From: BOG-908 sp963850605
GTDB lineage: Bacteria; Pseudomonadota; Alphaproteobacteria; Acetobacterales; Acetobacteraceae
NCBI GenBank assembly: GCA_963850605.1
Contig: CAWKLX010000002.1
Span: 186,001 to 250,000 of the forward strand
Direction of reading: 5' to 3'
DNA length: 64,000 nucleotides
Positions 26,063 to 34,613 of the stretch are shown piece by piece; positions within the stretch are counted from its first letter, which is position 1, and each line of letters starts with the position of its first letter. The position numbers and the translations under genes were made by a program. The notes below the pieces were generated by a model. That model was not told where the DNA came from. It was given only the letters and a program-made list of their open reading frames with translations, and searched no databases.

Positions 26063-26560
26063 TCATTTCACACCCTGTGCCCTTAACTCGCGGGCTCGGG
26101 CCAGCACTTTGCCTTCTATGTCGGTGGCGGTGGTGGGGTTGACGGGGGCGTCCACCCATTGGCCGGCGTCGCGCGTCTGGCGGAAGACGGTGATTTTCAA
26201 GCCGTCGGTGCGCAGTTCGCGGCCGAGCACGGAGGCGGTGACTTTGAAGCGCTCGCCTTGGGCGGCGGGCGGCGCGTACCAGTCCGTGACGATGATGCCG
26301 CCGAACGGGTCGGTGGAGGCGAAGGGCATGAAGGCCAGCGTTTCGAGCGCGCCGCGCCAGAGATATTTGTTCACCTGAAGAGCGGCGCCGGCCTCCTGGG
26401 CGCTGTTGGTCTTGCCGGTGACGACTGGCACGCCGCTAGGGTCGGTGTAGGCCGCGTCTGGCAGGGGTTTGACCGAAGTGCTGCTGCCACCGCAGGCGGC
26501 GAGTGCGAGCGGAGCACAAAACGAAAACCAGGCGGCGCAGCGAAGGAGAATGCGGGTCAT
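26063..26560 (-). CDS. DUF3576 domain lipoprotein
   Basis: 165 aa. Lipoprotein signal (LALAACGG lipobox). The core NKYLWRGALETLAFMPFASTDPFGGIIVTDWYAPP, split here by description, is characteristic of DUF3576: KYLWRGALETLAFMP followed by DPFGGIIVTDWY. The family is confined largely to alphaproteobacteria and is often encoded directly upstream of leuS and lptE, suggesting an outer-membrane or LPS-transport link. That role is inference. Confidence 0.82.
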   Translation of the reverse strand: MTRILLRCAAWFSFCAPLALAACGGSSTSVKPLPDAAYTDPSGVPVVTGKTNSAQEAGAALQVNKYLWRGALETLAFMPFASTDPFGGIIVTDWYAPPAAQGERFKVTASVLGRELRTDGLKITVFRQTRDAGQWVDAPVNPTTATDIEGKVLARARELRAQGVK

Positions 26561-26602
26561 AGGGTCCTGAGGTGGCGAGGCAGCGCAAGGGGCTGCGCCT
26601 GT

Positions 26603-27184
26603 CTAGCTTGCGGGGGTGTTTGCGCCAAGCGCCCCTATGCCTCCGGCACCGGCGATCGCCCGGCGAGGAAGGCGGCCGATGCTGGCGCCATCGATACCGC
26701 CCAGGGCGATTGCCCGGCTTGAGATGGTGCGCGTGATGACGCCCCAGCGGTGCGGCCCCAGGCAAGGCTGGCCGGGATGGCTGGGTGTGGGGAACACTGG
26801 CGAAAGAAAGACTAACGCACCCGCGCGTTTGGCACGTAGGAGTTCAGCGACACCATGCGCGGAACTGGTGCGCCACCGTCCTCGCGGCGGACCCGCGCCA
26901 GCGCGCATGTGGTAGCCGGCGCCGAGCCGGGCGGCCAGGCGCCAGTCACCGGAGATCGAAAGCGGCAATCGGCGGGCACGACACAGACGGGCCACGTCCT
27001 GTGCCAAGGAGGCCCGGTTGGGCACGCCGTCGTGCCGGAAGACCACGCCGCAAAGGTGGCGGGGCAGGCTGGCGATGATGGGCAGCGGGTCGGGCGCACG
27101 TGACGCGTCGGTGAACAGCCACAAGGGTGTGCCGCCTTGCCTTGCCTTGACCGCTCGCGCCCATGCCACCAGCCTTCTATCCAT
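26603..27184 (-). CDS. ThiE/TenI-like thiamine phosphate synthase family protein
   Basis: 193 aa. TIM-barrel fragments GTPLWLFTD, LCGVVFRHDG, LSISGDWRLAARLGAG, FLSPVFPTPSHPGQ and VIALGGID-like ISSRAIALGGIDGA match the TenI/ThiE family. The phosphate-binding loop is AGAGGIGALG. Catalytic residues are diverged, as in alphaproteobacterial ThiE-like proteins of unknown substrate. The ATG at 27184 overlaps the divergent yggS ATG; a GTG about five codons downstream (VAWARAV) is an alternative. Confidence 0.75.
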   Translation of the reverse strand: MDRRLVAWARAVKARQGGTPLWLFTDASRAPDPLPIIASLPRHLCGVVFRHDGVPNRASLAQDVARLCRARRLPLSISGDWRLAARLGAGYHMRAGAGPPRGRWRTSSAHGVAELLRAKRAGALVFLSPVFPTPSHPGQPCLGPHRWGVITRTISSRAIALGGIDGASIGRLPRRAIAGAGGIGALGANTPAS

Positions 27185-27935
27185 GCCTGACACCTTGGCC
27201 GAAAAACCCGATCCGGCGATCGCGGCGGCGCTGCGGACAGTCCGCGCCAGGATCGACGCCGCCGCGCGCTCGTCTGGCCGATCGCCTGACGGTGTTACAC
27301 TGGTGGCCGTTTCCAAGACGCACTCCGTTGAGGCCGTGACCTCGGCAATGGACGCCGGCCAGACCTGTTTCGGCGAGAACCGCGTGCAGGAAGCGGCAGA
27401 GAAATTCGGACCGTTGCGCGAAACCCATCCGGCATTGCGGCTCCATCTGATCGGGGGTCTGCAGACCAACAAGGCGCGGGCGGCGGTGCGGATTGCCGAC
27501 GTGATCGAGACGCTGGACCGGGAAAGGCTGGCTGATGCGATCGAGGAGGCGGGCCAGCGGGTTGGCCGGATCCCGCATCTGCTCGTCCAGGTCAATATCG
27601 GTGACGAGCTGCAGAAATCCGGCGTGCCCACCGGGGAGGCCGACGCGTTCATCGAGGCATGCCGGCGGCGGTTTGGGACCTTCCTGCAAGGGCTTATGTG
27701 CGTTCCGCCGGAGCGCGAACTGCCCGGCCCCTATTTTTCGAGGCTGGCCGCATTGCGTGCGCGCCACTGTCTGCCCGTCCTCTCCATGGGTATGTCGCAG
27801 GATTTCGAGGAGGCGGTTCGCCTGGGTGCCACGCATGTGCGGATAGGATCGGCGATCTTTGGCCATCGCCCGCCGGCGGGTGGCAGTGCTGCGTTGCAGC
27901 ACGCCGGCTTGCGGCCGATCCTGCAACCATTATAG
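27183..27935 (+). CDS. YggS/PROSC-type PLP-binding protein
   Basis: 250 aa. PLP lysine in VAVSKTHSVEAV, FGENRVQEAAEKF, HLIGGLQTNKARAA, VNIGDELQKSGV and SMGMSQDFEEAVRLGATHVRIGSAIFG are all present. It is a pyridoxal phosphate homeostasis protein (single TIM-barrel, no enzymatic activity known). Its ATG (27183) shares two bases with the opposite-strand ATG of the ThiE-like gene. Confidence 0.92.
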   Translation: MPDTLAEKPDPAIAAALRTVRARIDAAARSSGRSPDGVTLVAVSKTHSVEAVTSAMDAGQTCFGENRVQEAAEKFGPLRETHPALRLHLIGGLQTNKARAAVRIADVIETLDRERLADAIEEAGQRVGRIPHLLVQVNIGDELQKSGVPTGEADAFIEACRRRFGTFLQGLMCVPPERELPGPYFSRLAALRARHCLPVLSMGMSQDFEEAVRLGATHVRIGSAIFGHRPPAGGSAALQHAGLRPILQPL

Positions 27936-27995
27936 GGGCGCGAACGATCCTAGCTCGTCCGGCAACGATAGCATGCCTATAGCTTGCCGCTTTTC

Positions 27996-29924
27996 ATGGT
28001 GTCTCCCCTGAGCGTCTCTGTCCATCCGGCCCAGCTGACCCATGCCGATCAGCTCAACCGCCAGCGCGGCCTGCCGCATATGGGGGCGCTGCTGGGCGTG
28101 CTGGGGGTGGTATATGGCGATATCGGCACCAGCCCGCTTTACGCGTTCAAAGCGACGTTGGCCCTGTTCGGGCAACAGCAGTTCAGCAATGGCGAGGTGA
28201 TCGGCTGCCTGTCGTTGATCTTCTGGGCGCTGATCCTGATTGTGACCATCAAATACGTGCTGCTGGTCATGCGCGCCGACAATAAGGGCGAGGGCGGGGT
28301 GCTGGCGTTGATGGCGCTGGCGCAGCGGTCGGTGACACATCCGCGCATGCGGGCGGCGGTGGCGCTGATCGGGATAGGCGGCGCCTGCCTGATTTTTGGC
28401 GATGGTGTGATCACCCCGGCCGTGTCCGTGCTGGGCGCCATCGAAGGGCTGGAAGTCACCTTGCCGCAAGCGCAGCCGCTGGTGCTGCCGCTGTCAGTCG
28501 TCATTATTATTGCGCTGTTCGCGGTGCAGTCCCGCGGCACGGGCACGGTCGGCAGGATTTTCGGTCCGGTGATGGTGGTCTGGTTCGCGGCTATCGGAAT
28601 ACTGGGCGGGATCGCGGTGGCGCAGCATCCGGCGGTGCTGGAGGCGTTGCTGCCGCAGCACAGCGTGATGTTCTGCATGCGCCATGGCTGGTTCGCTTTC
28701 ACGGCGCTGGGCGCCGTCGTTTTGGCAGTGACGGGGGCCGAGGCGCTGTATGCCGATATGGGGCATTTCGGCGCGCGGCCAATTCAGTTCGCCTGGTTGT
28801 TCTTCGTGCTGCCCTGCCTGCTGCTCAATTATTTCGGGCAGGGCGCGCTGGTGATTTCCAACCGGCTGGCGGTCGAAAACCCGTTTTTTCTTCTGTGCCC
28901 CGAATGGCTCCGGCTGCCGATGGTCGTGCTGGCGGCGATGGCCTCGGTCATCGCCAGCCAGGCCTTGATTTCCGGGGGATACTCCATCGCGCGGCAGTGC
29001 ATGCAGCTTGGGTTTCTGCCGCGTTTGACGGTGCGCCACACCAGCCAGACGGAGGAGGGGCAGATCTTCGTTCCGCAGGTGAACAACGCGCTGCTGGTGG
29101 GTGTGCTGATCCTGGTACTGGTGTTTCGCAGCAGCGATGCGCTGGCCTCGGCCTATGGGATCGCCGTGACGGGTACGTTCCTGTGCACGTGCTTCCTGGC
29201 GTCCATCGTGTTCCGGCGGCAGTTCGGCTGGCCGCGCTGGCTGGCCGTGGGCGTCTGGGGCGGGTTTTTTGCCATCGATTTCGTGTTCTTCTCGGCCAAT
29301 GCGCTGAAGGTGATCGAGGGCGGCTGGGTGCCGCTGGCGATCGGCCTGGCGTTGATGGCTGGGATGACGACCTGGAAGCAGGGGCGCGACCTGATGTTCA
29401 GCCGGTGGAAGCAGGACAGCCTGCCGCTGGCGAGTTTCCTCGCCCGGCTGCCGCAGAGCCGTACCGTGCGCGTGCCTGGGATGGCAGTATTCCTGACGGG
29501 GAACCCGGATTATGTGCCGGCCGCCCTGTTGCACAATCTTAAGCACAACAAGGTGCTGCATGAGCGGGTGCTGTTCGTGACGGTGACCACGCTGGATGAG
29601 CCGGAAGCCGGTCCGGAGCGGCGGACCGAAGTGACGGAGCTCGCGCCCGGCATTCATCGCGTGCTGCTGCGCTACGGGTTCATGGAAAGCCCCAACGTGC
29701 CGCGGGCGCTGGAGGATCTGGCTGCGCATGGGGTGGCATACGACCCGATGCAGGTCAGTTATTTCCTGGGGCGTGAGGTGTTGGTGCGGGCGATGGCGCC
29801 GAAACTGTCGCTTTGGCGGTTGTGGCTGTTCCTGGCGATGGCGCGCAATGCGGTGCCTTCTACGGAATTTTTCCGGATCCCGAGCGATCGGGTCGTCGAG
29901 CTTGGGGTTCGCGTCGCAATCTAG
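27996..29924 (+). CDS. kup: K+ transporter Kup
   Basis: 642 aa from ATG 27996. About twelve transmembrane helices. N-terminal GVVYGDIGTSPLYAFK, then VRADNKGEGGVLALMAL-like (MRADNKGEGG), FGDGVITPAVSVLGAIEGLE, and TGAEALYADMGHFG are KUP signatures. A cytoplasmic C-terminal domain of about 200 residues is present (TEVTELAPGIHRVLLRYGFMESPNVP). Low-affinity proton-coupled K+ uptake in the inner membrane. Confidence 0.95.
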   Translation: MVSPLSVSVHPAQLTHADQLNRQRGLPHMGALLGVLGVVYGDIGTSPLYAFKATLALFGQQQFSNGEVIGCLSLIFWALILIVTIKYVLLVMRADNKGEGGVLALMALAQRSVTHPRMRAAVALIGIGGACLIFGDGVITPAVSVLGAIEGLEVTLPQAQPLVLPLSVVIIIALFAVQSRGTGTVGRIFGPVMVVWFAAIGILGGIAVAQHPAVLEALLPQHSVMFCMRHGWFAFTALGAVVLAVTGAEALYADMGHFGARPIQFAWLFFVLPCLLLNYFGQGALVISNRLAVENPFFLLCPEWLRLPMVVLAAMASVIASQALISGGYSIARQCMQLGFLPRLTVRHTSQTEEGQIFVPQVNNALLVGVLILVLVFRSSDALASAYGIAVTGTFLCTCFLASIVFRRQFGWPRWLAVGVWGGFFAIDFVFFSANALKVIEGGWVPLAIGLALMAGMTTWKQGRDLMFSRWKQDSLPLASFLARLPQSRTVRVPGMAVFLTGNPDYVPAALLHNLKHNKVLHERVLFVTVTTLDEPEAGPERRTEVTELAPGIHRVLLRYGFMESPNVPRALEDLAAHGVAYDPMQVSYFLGREVLVRAMAPKLSLWRLWLFLAMARNAVPSTEFFRIPSDRVVELGVRVAI

Positions 29925-29929
29925 GCAAG

Positions 29930-30057
29930 GCCAGGGGTGTCGTGCGAGAGCACGCTGCGCATAACACCCCTGGACCACGTTACGCGACAGCGTGCTTACG
30001 CACCCCGTCGCATAACCAGCGTGCTTACGCATGACGGGGCTAGTCGGCCCCAGACCC
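29930..30057. repeat. hairpin and short direct repeats after kup
   Basis: CCAGGGGTGT (29931-29940) pairs with ACACCCCTGG (29964-29973). A 15-base direct repeat CAGCGTGCTTACGCA occurs at 29988 and 30017, and CCCCGTC (30003) pairs with GACGGGG (30033). It lies between convergent kup and the DUF4397 gene, so it probably holds terminators for both. No gene is visible. Confidence 0.55.
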
Positions 30058-30059
30058 CG

Positions 30060-30749
30060 TTACTGAGCTGAGACCGAGGACGTAAGTGCGGTCAGGCTGC
30101 CGGATTTGGCGGAGCCTACGGCGAAGATCAGCTCCTCGGACTGTTTGTTCAGCGTGAAGGTAAAGGGCCCCGCGATCTTGGTGGGGGTCGCGAGGGACAG
30201 CGTGTAGGTGGCCGTGCCGCCTGAGGTGGATGCGCTGCCCGAGCGGCGCGGACCTAGGGGCAACGAATAGCCATTGCCCGCCTTGTCGGCCACCTTGAAG
30301 GTGGCGCGGCCGTCCGAGGCGTTGGCGTTGAGAAAGCTGATCCCATTCGCCGGGGCCGGCGGGATGGCGAACAGGTCGGCGGTGGGTGCGTTCTTCGGCG
30401 ACAGCGCGGCCACGATGGCCGAGATGGTGCCGCCTTTCAGGGTGGCGCTGGCCTTGATGACGGCCGCGTTGCTGCAGGGTGTTGCGGCATTGGCTAGGCT
30501 GATCGCCACCTTGTAGGTGCCGGGCTCCAGGCTGACCGGCGGGGTGACGGTGCCGAAGGTGAAGCTTTTGAGCAGGCAGATCGAGCCGTTGACCAGCACG
30601 TCCACCGGAAGGCTCGGGGGTTGACCGATATCCTGGCCAGGCAGGCCGTGGACGACGATAAGCTGGGCCTTGGACGCCGCCTGGGCGGCCGGAATGGCGG
30701 ACAGGCCGGCCAGCAATGCAACGCCGGCGCGAGTGGTGCGGAATGACAT
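30060..30749 (-). CDS. secreted DUF4397 domain protein
   Basis: 229 aa from ATG 30749 (RBS GAGGAA; a second ATG lies 15 bases upstream). Signal peptide ending AAQAA. The DUF4397 pattern is visible: AQLIVVHGLPGQD, VDVLVNGSICLLKSFTFG, and SLEPGTYKVAISLA. These proteins are periplasmic or surface beta-sandwiches of unknown role. It is divergent from the ECF sigma/anti-sigma pair, so it is a candidate target of that sigma factor (inference). Confidence 0.78.
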   Translation of the reverse strand: MSFRTTRAGVALLAGLSAIPAAQAASKAQLIVVHGLPGQDIGQPPSLPVDVLVNGSICLLKSFTFGTVTPPVSLEPGTYKVAISLANAATPCSNAAVIKASATLKGGTISAIVAALSPKNAPTADLFAIPPAPANGISFLNANASDGRATFKVADKAGNGYSLPLGPRRSGSASTSGGTATYTLSLATPTKIAGPFTFTLNKQSEELIFAVGSAKSGSLTALTSSVSAQ

Positions 30750-30939
30750 GGAAGTTCCTCGCATTCGAGCGCGCCGCCAGTCGCGGCGCACACCCTGTCG
30801 GGCGGGGACGGCAGGCTGGATGACGGCGCATACAAATTTTTCCGCAGGCGCGAGGCCGGGTTTACTCGGGGCGGCAAAGCGGGAGAATGAGCGGCCGGAG
30901 CAGCGCGTTCCGCCTTGGCCAGAGAACGGACGGAACCAG

Positions 30940-31479
30940 GTGACGCCGGAGGACGACGAGCTTTCTCGCCTGGTCCGCCGGTGTGAGGCAGGCGATGAGG
31001 CGGCGCTGCACAGGATTTATCTTTTGCAGGCGGCGCGGCTGAAAGGGCTGGCCATGCGGATTACTGGCAGCGCGGCGCTGGCCGAGGATGTGTTGCACGA
31101 CGTGTTCTTGCGCGTGTGGCGAGAGGCGGATCGGTTCGATCCCGCGCGCGGTCGAGCTTCCGCATGGCTTACGATGCTGACCCGGTTTCGTGCCATGGAT
31201 GTAGTCCGGGCACGCGGGGCGGCGCCGGTTTCCGTGGCCGACGAGCACGAGATATCGTTGCCGGAGCAGCTCGACCTGGCGATGGAAAGATCCGACCAGC
31301 GCAGGCTGCGTGACTGCCTTGACCAGTTGGACCCGGCCGCGCGGCATGCGGTGGTCCTGGCCTTTGTCGAAGGCCGCACCCATGTCCAGATAGCCGAGAT
31401 GACGGCGATGAAGTTGGGCACGTTGAAATCGCTGATCCGGCGTAGCCTGCGGCAATTGCGCGGGTGCATGGACGGATGA
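30940..31479 (+). CDS. ECF-type RNA polymerase sigma factor (SigK-like)
   Basis: 179 aa from GTG 30940. Region 2 has YLLQAARLKGLAMRITGSAALAEDVLHDVFLRVW-like pattern (AEDVLHDVFLRVWREADRFDP, then ASAWLTMLTRFRAMDVVRARG). Region 4 is LDPAARHAVVLAFVEGRTHVQIAEMTAMKLGTLKSLIRR. Its stop overlaps the start of the RskA-like anti-sigma gene (ATGA), the standard arrangement for this ECF group. Confidence 0.88.
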   Translation: MTPEDDELSRLVRRCEAGDEAALHRIYLLQAARLKGLAMRITGSAALAEDVLHDVFLRVWREADRFDPARGRASAWLTMLTRFRAMDVVRARGAAPVSVADEHEISLPEQLDLAMERSDQRRLRDCLDQLDPAARHAVVLAFVEGRTHVQIAEMTAMKLGTLKSLIRRSLRQLRGCMDG

Positions 31480-32372
31480 GCGGGAACATGCCGGGTGACG
31501 ACACGCCTGACGAGGGGTCCCCGGACCGCGACACGCTGGCCGCGGAATATGTGCTGGGGCTGCTCGATCCCGAAGACCGGCGGGCGATGGATCGGGCGAT
31601 CGGGCATGACCCGGCGCTGGCCCATGCCGTTGGTGCCTGGGGTGTCCGGCTTGAGCCCTTGGCCTTGCTCGCTCAACCCGTGCCGCCCAGTGATATGTTG
31701 TGGGGGCGGATCGCGCGGGATTTGCCGGACCGGGCTGGTTCAGGTCCACGCGCTGCCAGGCCAAAGCAAGGGTCGGTCATCGGGCGCGGCGTGGCGCTGG
31801 GTGGCTACGCACTCGCGGCGGGGTTGGCCGTCGCACTGCTGCTATCGCGCCACCGCCTGGATGTCCATGTGGCATGGGACCAGCCTGCGATGCGTGGTCC
31901 GGCCGTGCCCTCTGCTGGAGCTGTGGCCACGCCATCCAGTCTGCCAAGCAAGGTCGGGTCGCCTATCACCCTGCCGCCCTCGCCCGTGGTGCGGCCGCCC
32001 GCGGCCCCCGCGCCGCAGGCTGTCGCGCAACCGCCTTTCGCGCGCGGTGCTGCCGTGGCGCTGCTGACGGCGGCCGGGGGTGACCGGCCGGCGATGAAGG
32101 CGTTTTTTGTCCAGGGCGGGACCGTGCGGCTGGTGCCCGTACAGCGGGTGGATGTGCCGCCGGACAGGCAGCTCGGGTTCTGGGTATGGCCGCGCGGCAC
32201 GGCATTGCCTATCCCGTTGGGACGTGTGGACCCCGAAGGCGGCACGCTGCGTTTCCCGTATCGGGAGGCGGACGGAACGCCCGTCATGGTGACCCTTGAA
32301 CCGCGACAGCAGCCTGTTACCCAGGCGCAGGGGCCGACCTTGTTTACCGGTCAGCTCATAGAAGTTGAGTAG
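31476..32372 (+). CDS. RskA-like anti-sigma factor
   Basis: 298 aa. The N-terminal cytoplasmic anti-sigma domain starts TLAAEYVLGLLDPEDRRAMDRA. One transmembrane helix (GGYALAAGLAVALLLS, about residue 110) is followed by a Pro/Ala-rich linker and an extracytoplasmic RskA domain (QLGFWVWPRGTALPIPLG, GTPVMVTLEP). It should hold the adjacent ECF sigma inactive until a periplasmic signal releases it. Confidence 0.85.
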   Translation: MSGNMPGDDTPDEGSPDRDTLAAEYVLGLLDPEDRRAMDRAIGHDPALAHAVGAWGVRLEPLALLAQPVPPSDMLWGRIARDLPDRAGSGPRAARPKQGSVIGRGVALGGYALAAGLAVALLLSRHRLDVHVAWDQPAMRGPAVPSAGAVATPSSLPSKVGSPITLPPSPVVRPPAAPAPQAVAQPPFARGAAVALLTAAGGDRPAMKAFFVQGGTVRLVPVQRVDVPPDRQLGFWVWPRGTALPIPLGRVDPEGGTLRFPYREADGTPVMVTLEPRQQPVTQAQGPTLFTGQLIEVE

Positions 32373-32396
32373 GCGTGCGCGCCTGGCTGTGTTGGG

Positions 32397-33542
32397 TCAC
32401 AGATCCCGGCCGCGCACCGCCGTCTTCAGCTCGCCGAGTTGGGCGAGCTGGGTTTTGACATGCCCGTAAAAGACCAGGTCCTCGGCAAGGAGCGTCCTGA
32501 GCTGTGCTGCCGAAGGCGCATCCAGATCTTGTTCGGTCAGTATCTTCGGGGCTGTGTTGGCTGGGGGTTCGGGTTCCACGTCCCAGGTGTATTTCACCCA
32601 GTCGGCATACAGTGACAAGTCGGCGATCTCCAGGTCGGCCAGGCGTGCGGCGGCCAGCGCCGTGACGGCCGTACCCTCGCCCAGGGCAGTGCAGATCGGG
32701 TTGGCGTCTGTCATTCGCATGATGACCTGGCGGCCGACTGCCTGCCAGCCGGCGGTGTCGTCGTTGGGGGGTAGTTCAGCGAAGCGGATACGCCAGGGCG
32801 TGATCAGCTGCGTATCCTGCGCCTGGGGGAGTTGCAGGCCGGCGAGGATGGCGTTGACCTGGCTGAGCAGCAGGGTCGTGGGTTCGCGCACGATGGTGAA
32901 CAGGCGATCCCCCGGGCGTTTTGGCGGCGGGTTCATGTACCAGGGCAACGCCGTATCAAAGCCGTCTCGGGGCGAGCTCGTCTGGATGAACGGGTAAAGC
33001 CTTGGTTGCGCAATCTGGATGGTGCGGGTGGCATTGAAGCGCCCGAGATAGTTGCCCAGGGCCGGGAAGAAGCGGATCTGGTCACCGGGTCGCCAGATTG
33101 GGAGGCCGCGCGGGATGATGGCATGCATGTCGTTGGCCATGGCCGTGAAATGTTCACCGGCGCAGCGGGGTATCCGGACGTAGAGCAGGCGTTGGCGCTC
33201 GGGGTAGGCGTCGCAAATGCGGCGGACGAGGCTGTCGCGAAACTCGCGGTCGAGCAGCAGCGAGCGGAGGTGAGCGCGCGGGGCATAGGGAGTGGGCTGC
33301 TCGGCCAGCTCATCTTCGGTGGGCCAGCGGCTGAGCGCGATATAGGTGATGTGGCGGGGATCGGCCTGGCGCAGGTCGCACACCTCCATGAGGCTGGTGG
33401 CGGTGGCCTGTGCACCGAGCGCCACGAACAGCTCGAACAGCTCGCGCGGGCGGCCGGGCAGCGGGCGGCGGGTGGGAATGATGCGCTTGTTGTCGGTACG
33501 CTTGATGCCTTCGCCGATGAGGGATTCGATCATGGATGGCAT
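32397..33542 (-). CDS. diverged sulfotransferase-like protein
   Basis: 381 aa from ATG 33542. The segment LLYVRIPRCAGEHF resembles the 5'-phosphosulfate loop of cellular sulfotransferases (H/R-IPKCAGT), and RLFTIVREPTTLLLSQVNAI resembles the 3'-phosphate motif (FTFLRDPxxRLxS). The rest is diverged and an N-terminal domain of about 120 residues (ELFELFVALGAQATATSLME) is unplaced. Sulfation of a surface glycan is a guess. It is divergent from fabD. Confidence 0.45.
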   Translation of the reverse strand: MPSMIESLIGEGIKRTDNKRIIPTRRPLPGRPRELFELFVALGAQATATSLMEVCDLRQADPRHITYIALSRWPTEDELAEQPTPYAPRAHLRSLLLDREFRDSLVRRICDAYPERQRLLYVRIPRCAGEHFTAMANDMHAIIPRGLPIWRPGDQIRFFPALGNYLGRFNATRTIQIAQPRLYPFIQTSSPRDGFDTALPWYMNPPPKRPGDRLFTIVREPTTLLLSQVNAILAGLQLPQAQDTQLITPWRIRFAELPPNDDTAGWQAVGRQVIMRMTDANPICTALGEGTAVTALAAARLADLEIADLSLYADWVKYTWDVEPEPPANTAPKILTEQDLDAPSAAQLRTLLAEDLVFYGHVKTQLAQLGELKTAVRGRDL

Positions 33543-33641
33543 CGCGGGTCTCCTGCTGGGCAATTTGGTAGCGGGGCGTCTCAGATTTGACAGGCTTGGG
33601 GGGTGGCGCGATACGCCGCCGCTTCTGGAATGGACGGGTTC

Positions 33642-34613
33642 ATGTCTGTCACGGCTTTTATCTTTCCTGGCCAGGGTAGCCAATCGGTTGGCATGGGGCG
33701 TGATCTGGCGGCCGCGTTTGCGGCGGCGCGCGAGGTGTTCGACGAAGTCGATGACGCGCTCGGGCAACATCTGTCCAAGCTGATGTTCGAGGGGCCGGGA
33801 GAGACGCTGACGCTGACAGAGAATGCGCAGCCGGCTCTGATGGCCGTCTCCATGGCTGTGGTGCGGGTGTTGGCGCAAGACGGCGGCGTGCCGCTGGAGC
33901 GGGCGGCGCTGGTGGCTGGGCATAGTTTGGGCGAATACACCGCCTTGGCTGCGGCGCGGTCGATCGGTGTGGCCGATGTGGCGCGGCTGCTGCGGGTGCG
34001 TGGGCAGGCGATGCAGGCCGCGGTGCCGGCCGGTGTTGGCGCGATGGCAGCACTGCTTGGGGTGGAGTTGGCGCAGGTTGGCGAAATTTGCGCCGAGGCC
34101 GCCATATGGCGGCGGCCGGACGAGCCGGATCTGCTTCAGGTGGTGCAGGCGGCCAACGATAATGGCGGCGGCCAAGTGGTGATTTCGGGACACCGGGAGG
34201 CGGTGGAACGGGCGGTGGAGATCGCGCGCGGGCGGGGGGTGAAGCGCGCTATGCTGCTGCCGGTCTCGGCACCTTTCCACTGCGCGCTAATGGCACCCGC
34301 GGCCGAGGTCATGGAGGCGGCCCTGGCTGAGCTGGCGATCGATTCGCCCGTTGTGCCGCTGGTGGCCAACGTGACCGCGGCCAAGGTGGGCGACCCGGAC
34401 GAGATAAGACGGCTGCTGGTGGCGCAGGTGACGGGTACGGTGCGCTGGCGCGAAACCGTGCTGGCGTGCGGCGGCATGGGGGTGGGCAGATTCGTGGAGC
34501 TTGGCGCGGGGCGGGTGTTGACTGGTTTGGTCAAGCGCGTGGCGCCGGGGGCTGAGGCATTGGCTGCGGGGACACCGGGCGAGGTTGAGGCGGTGATCAA
34601 GGTGCTGGCCTGA
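33642..34613 (+). CDS. fabD: malonyl-CoA:ACP transacylase
   Basis: 323 aa from ATG 33642 (ATG 33630 is an alternative). FIFPGQGSQSVGMG at the N-terminus, catalytic Ser in VAGHSLGEYTAL (about residue 95), and His in PVSAPFHCALM. It transfers malonyl groups to ACP. First gene of the fabD-fabG-acpP-fabF-mltG run. Its stop overlaps the fabG start (TGATG). Confidence 0.95.
   Translation: MSVTAFIFPGQGSQSVGMGRDLAAAFAAAREVFDEVDDALGQHLSKLMFEGPGETLTLTENAQPALMAVSMAVVRVLAQDGGVPLERAALVAGHSLGEYTALAAARSIGVADVARLLRVRGQAMQAAVPAGVGAMAALLGVELAQVGEICAEAAIWRRPDEPDLLQVVQAANDNGGGQVVISGHREAVERAVEIARGRGVKRAMLLPVSAPFHCALMAPAAEVMEAALAELAIDSPVVPLVANVTAAKVGDPDEIRRLLVAQVTGTVRWRETVLACGGMGVGRFVELGAGRVLTGLVKRVAPGAEALAAGTPGEVEAVIKVLA

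Noticed and set aside
28494..30032. 512-codon open frame antisense to kup
   Set aside because: Composition (His/Arg/Gln-rich) is that of a shadow frame; kup is fully conserved on the plus strand.
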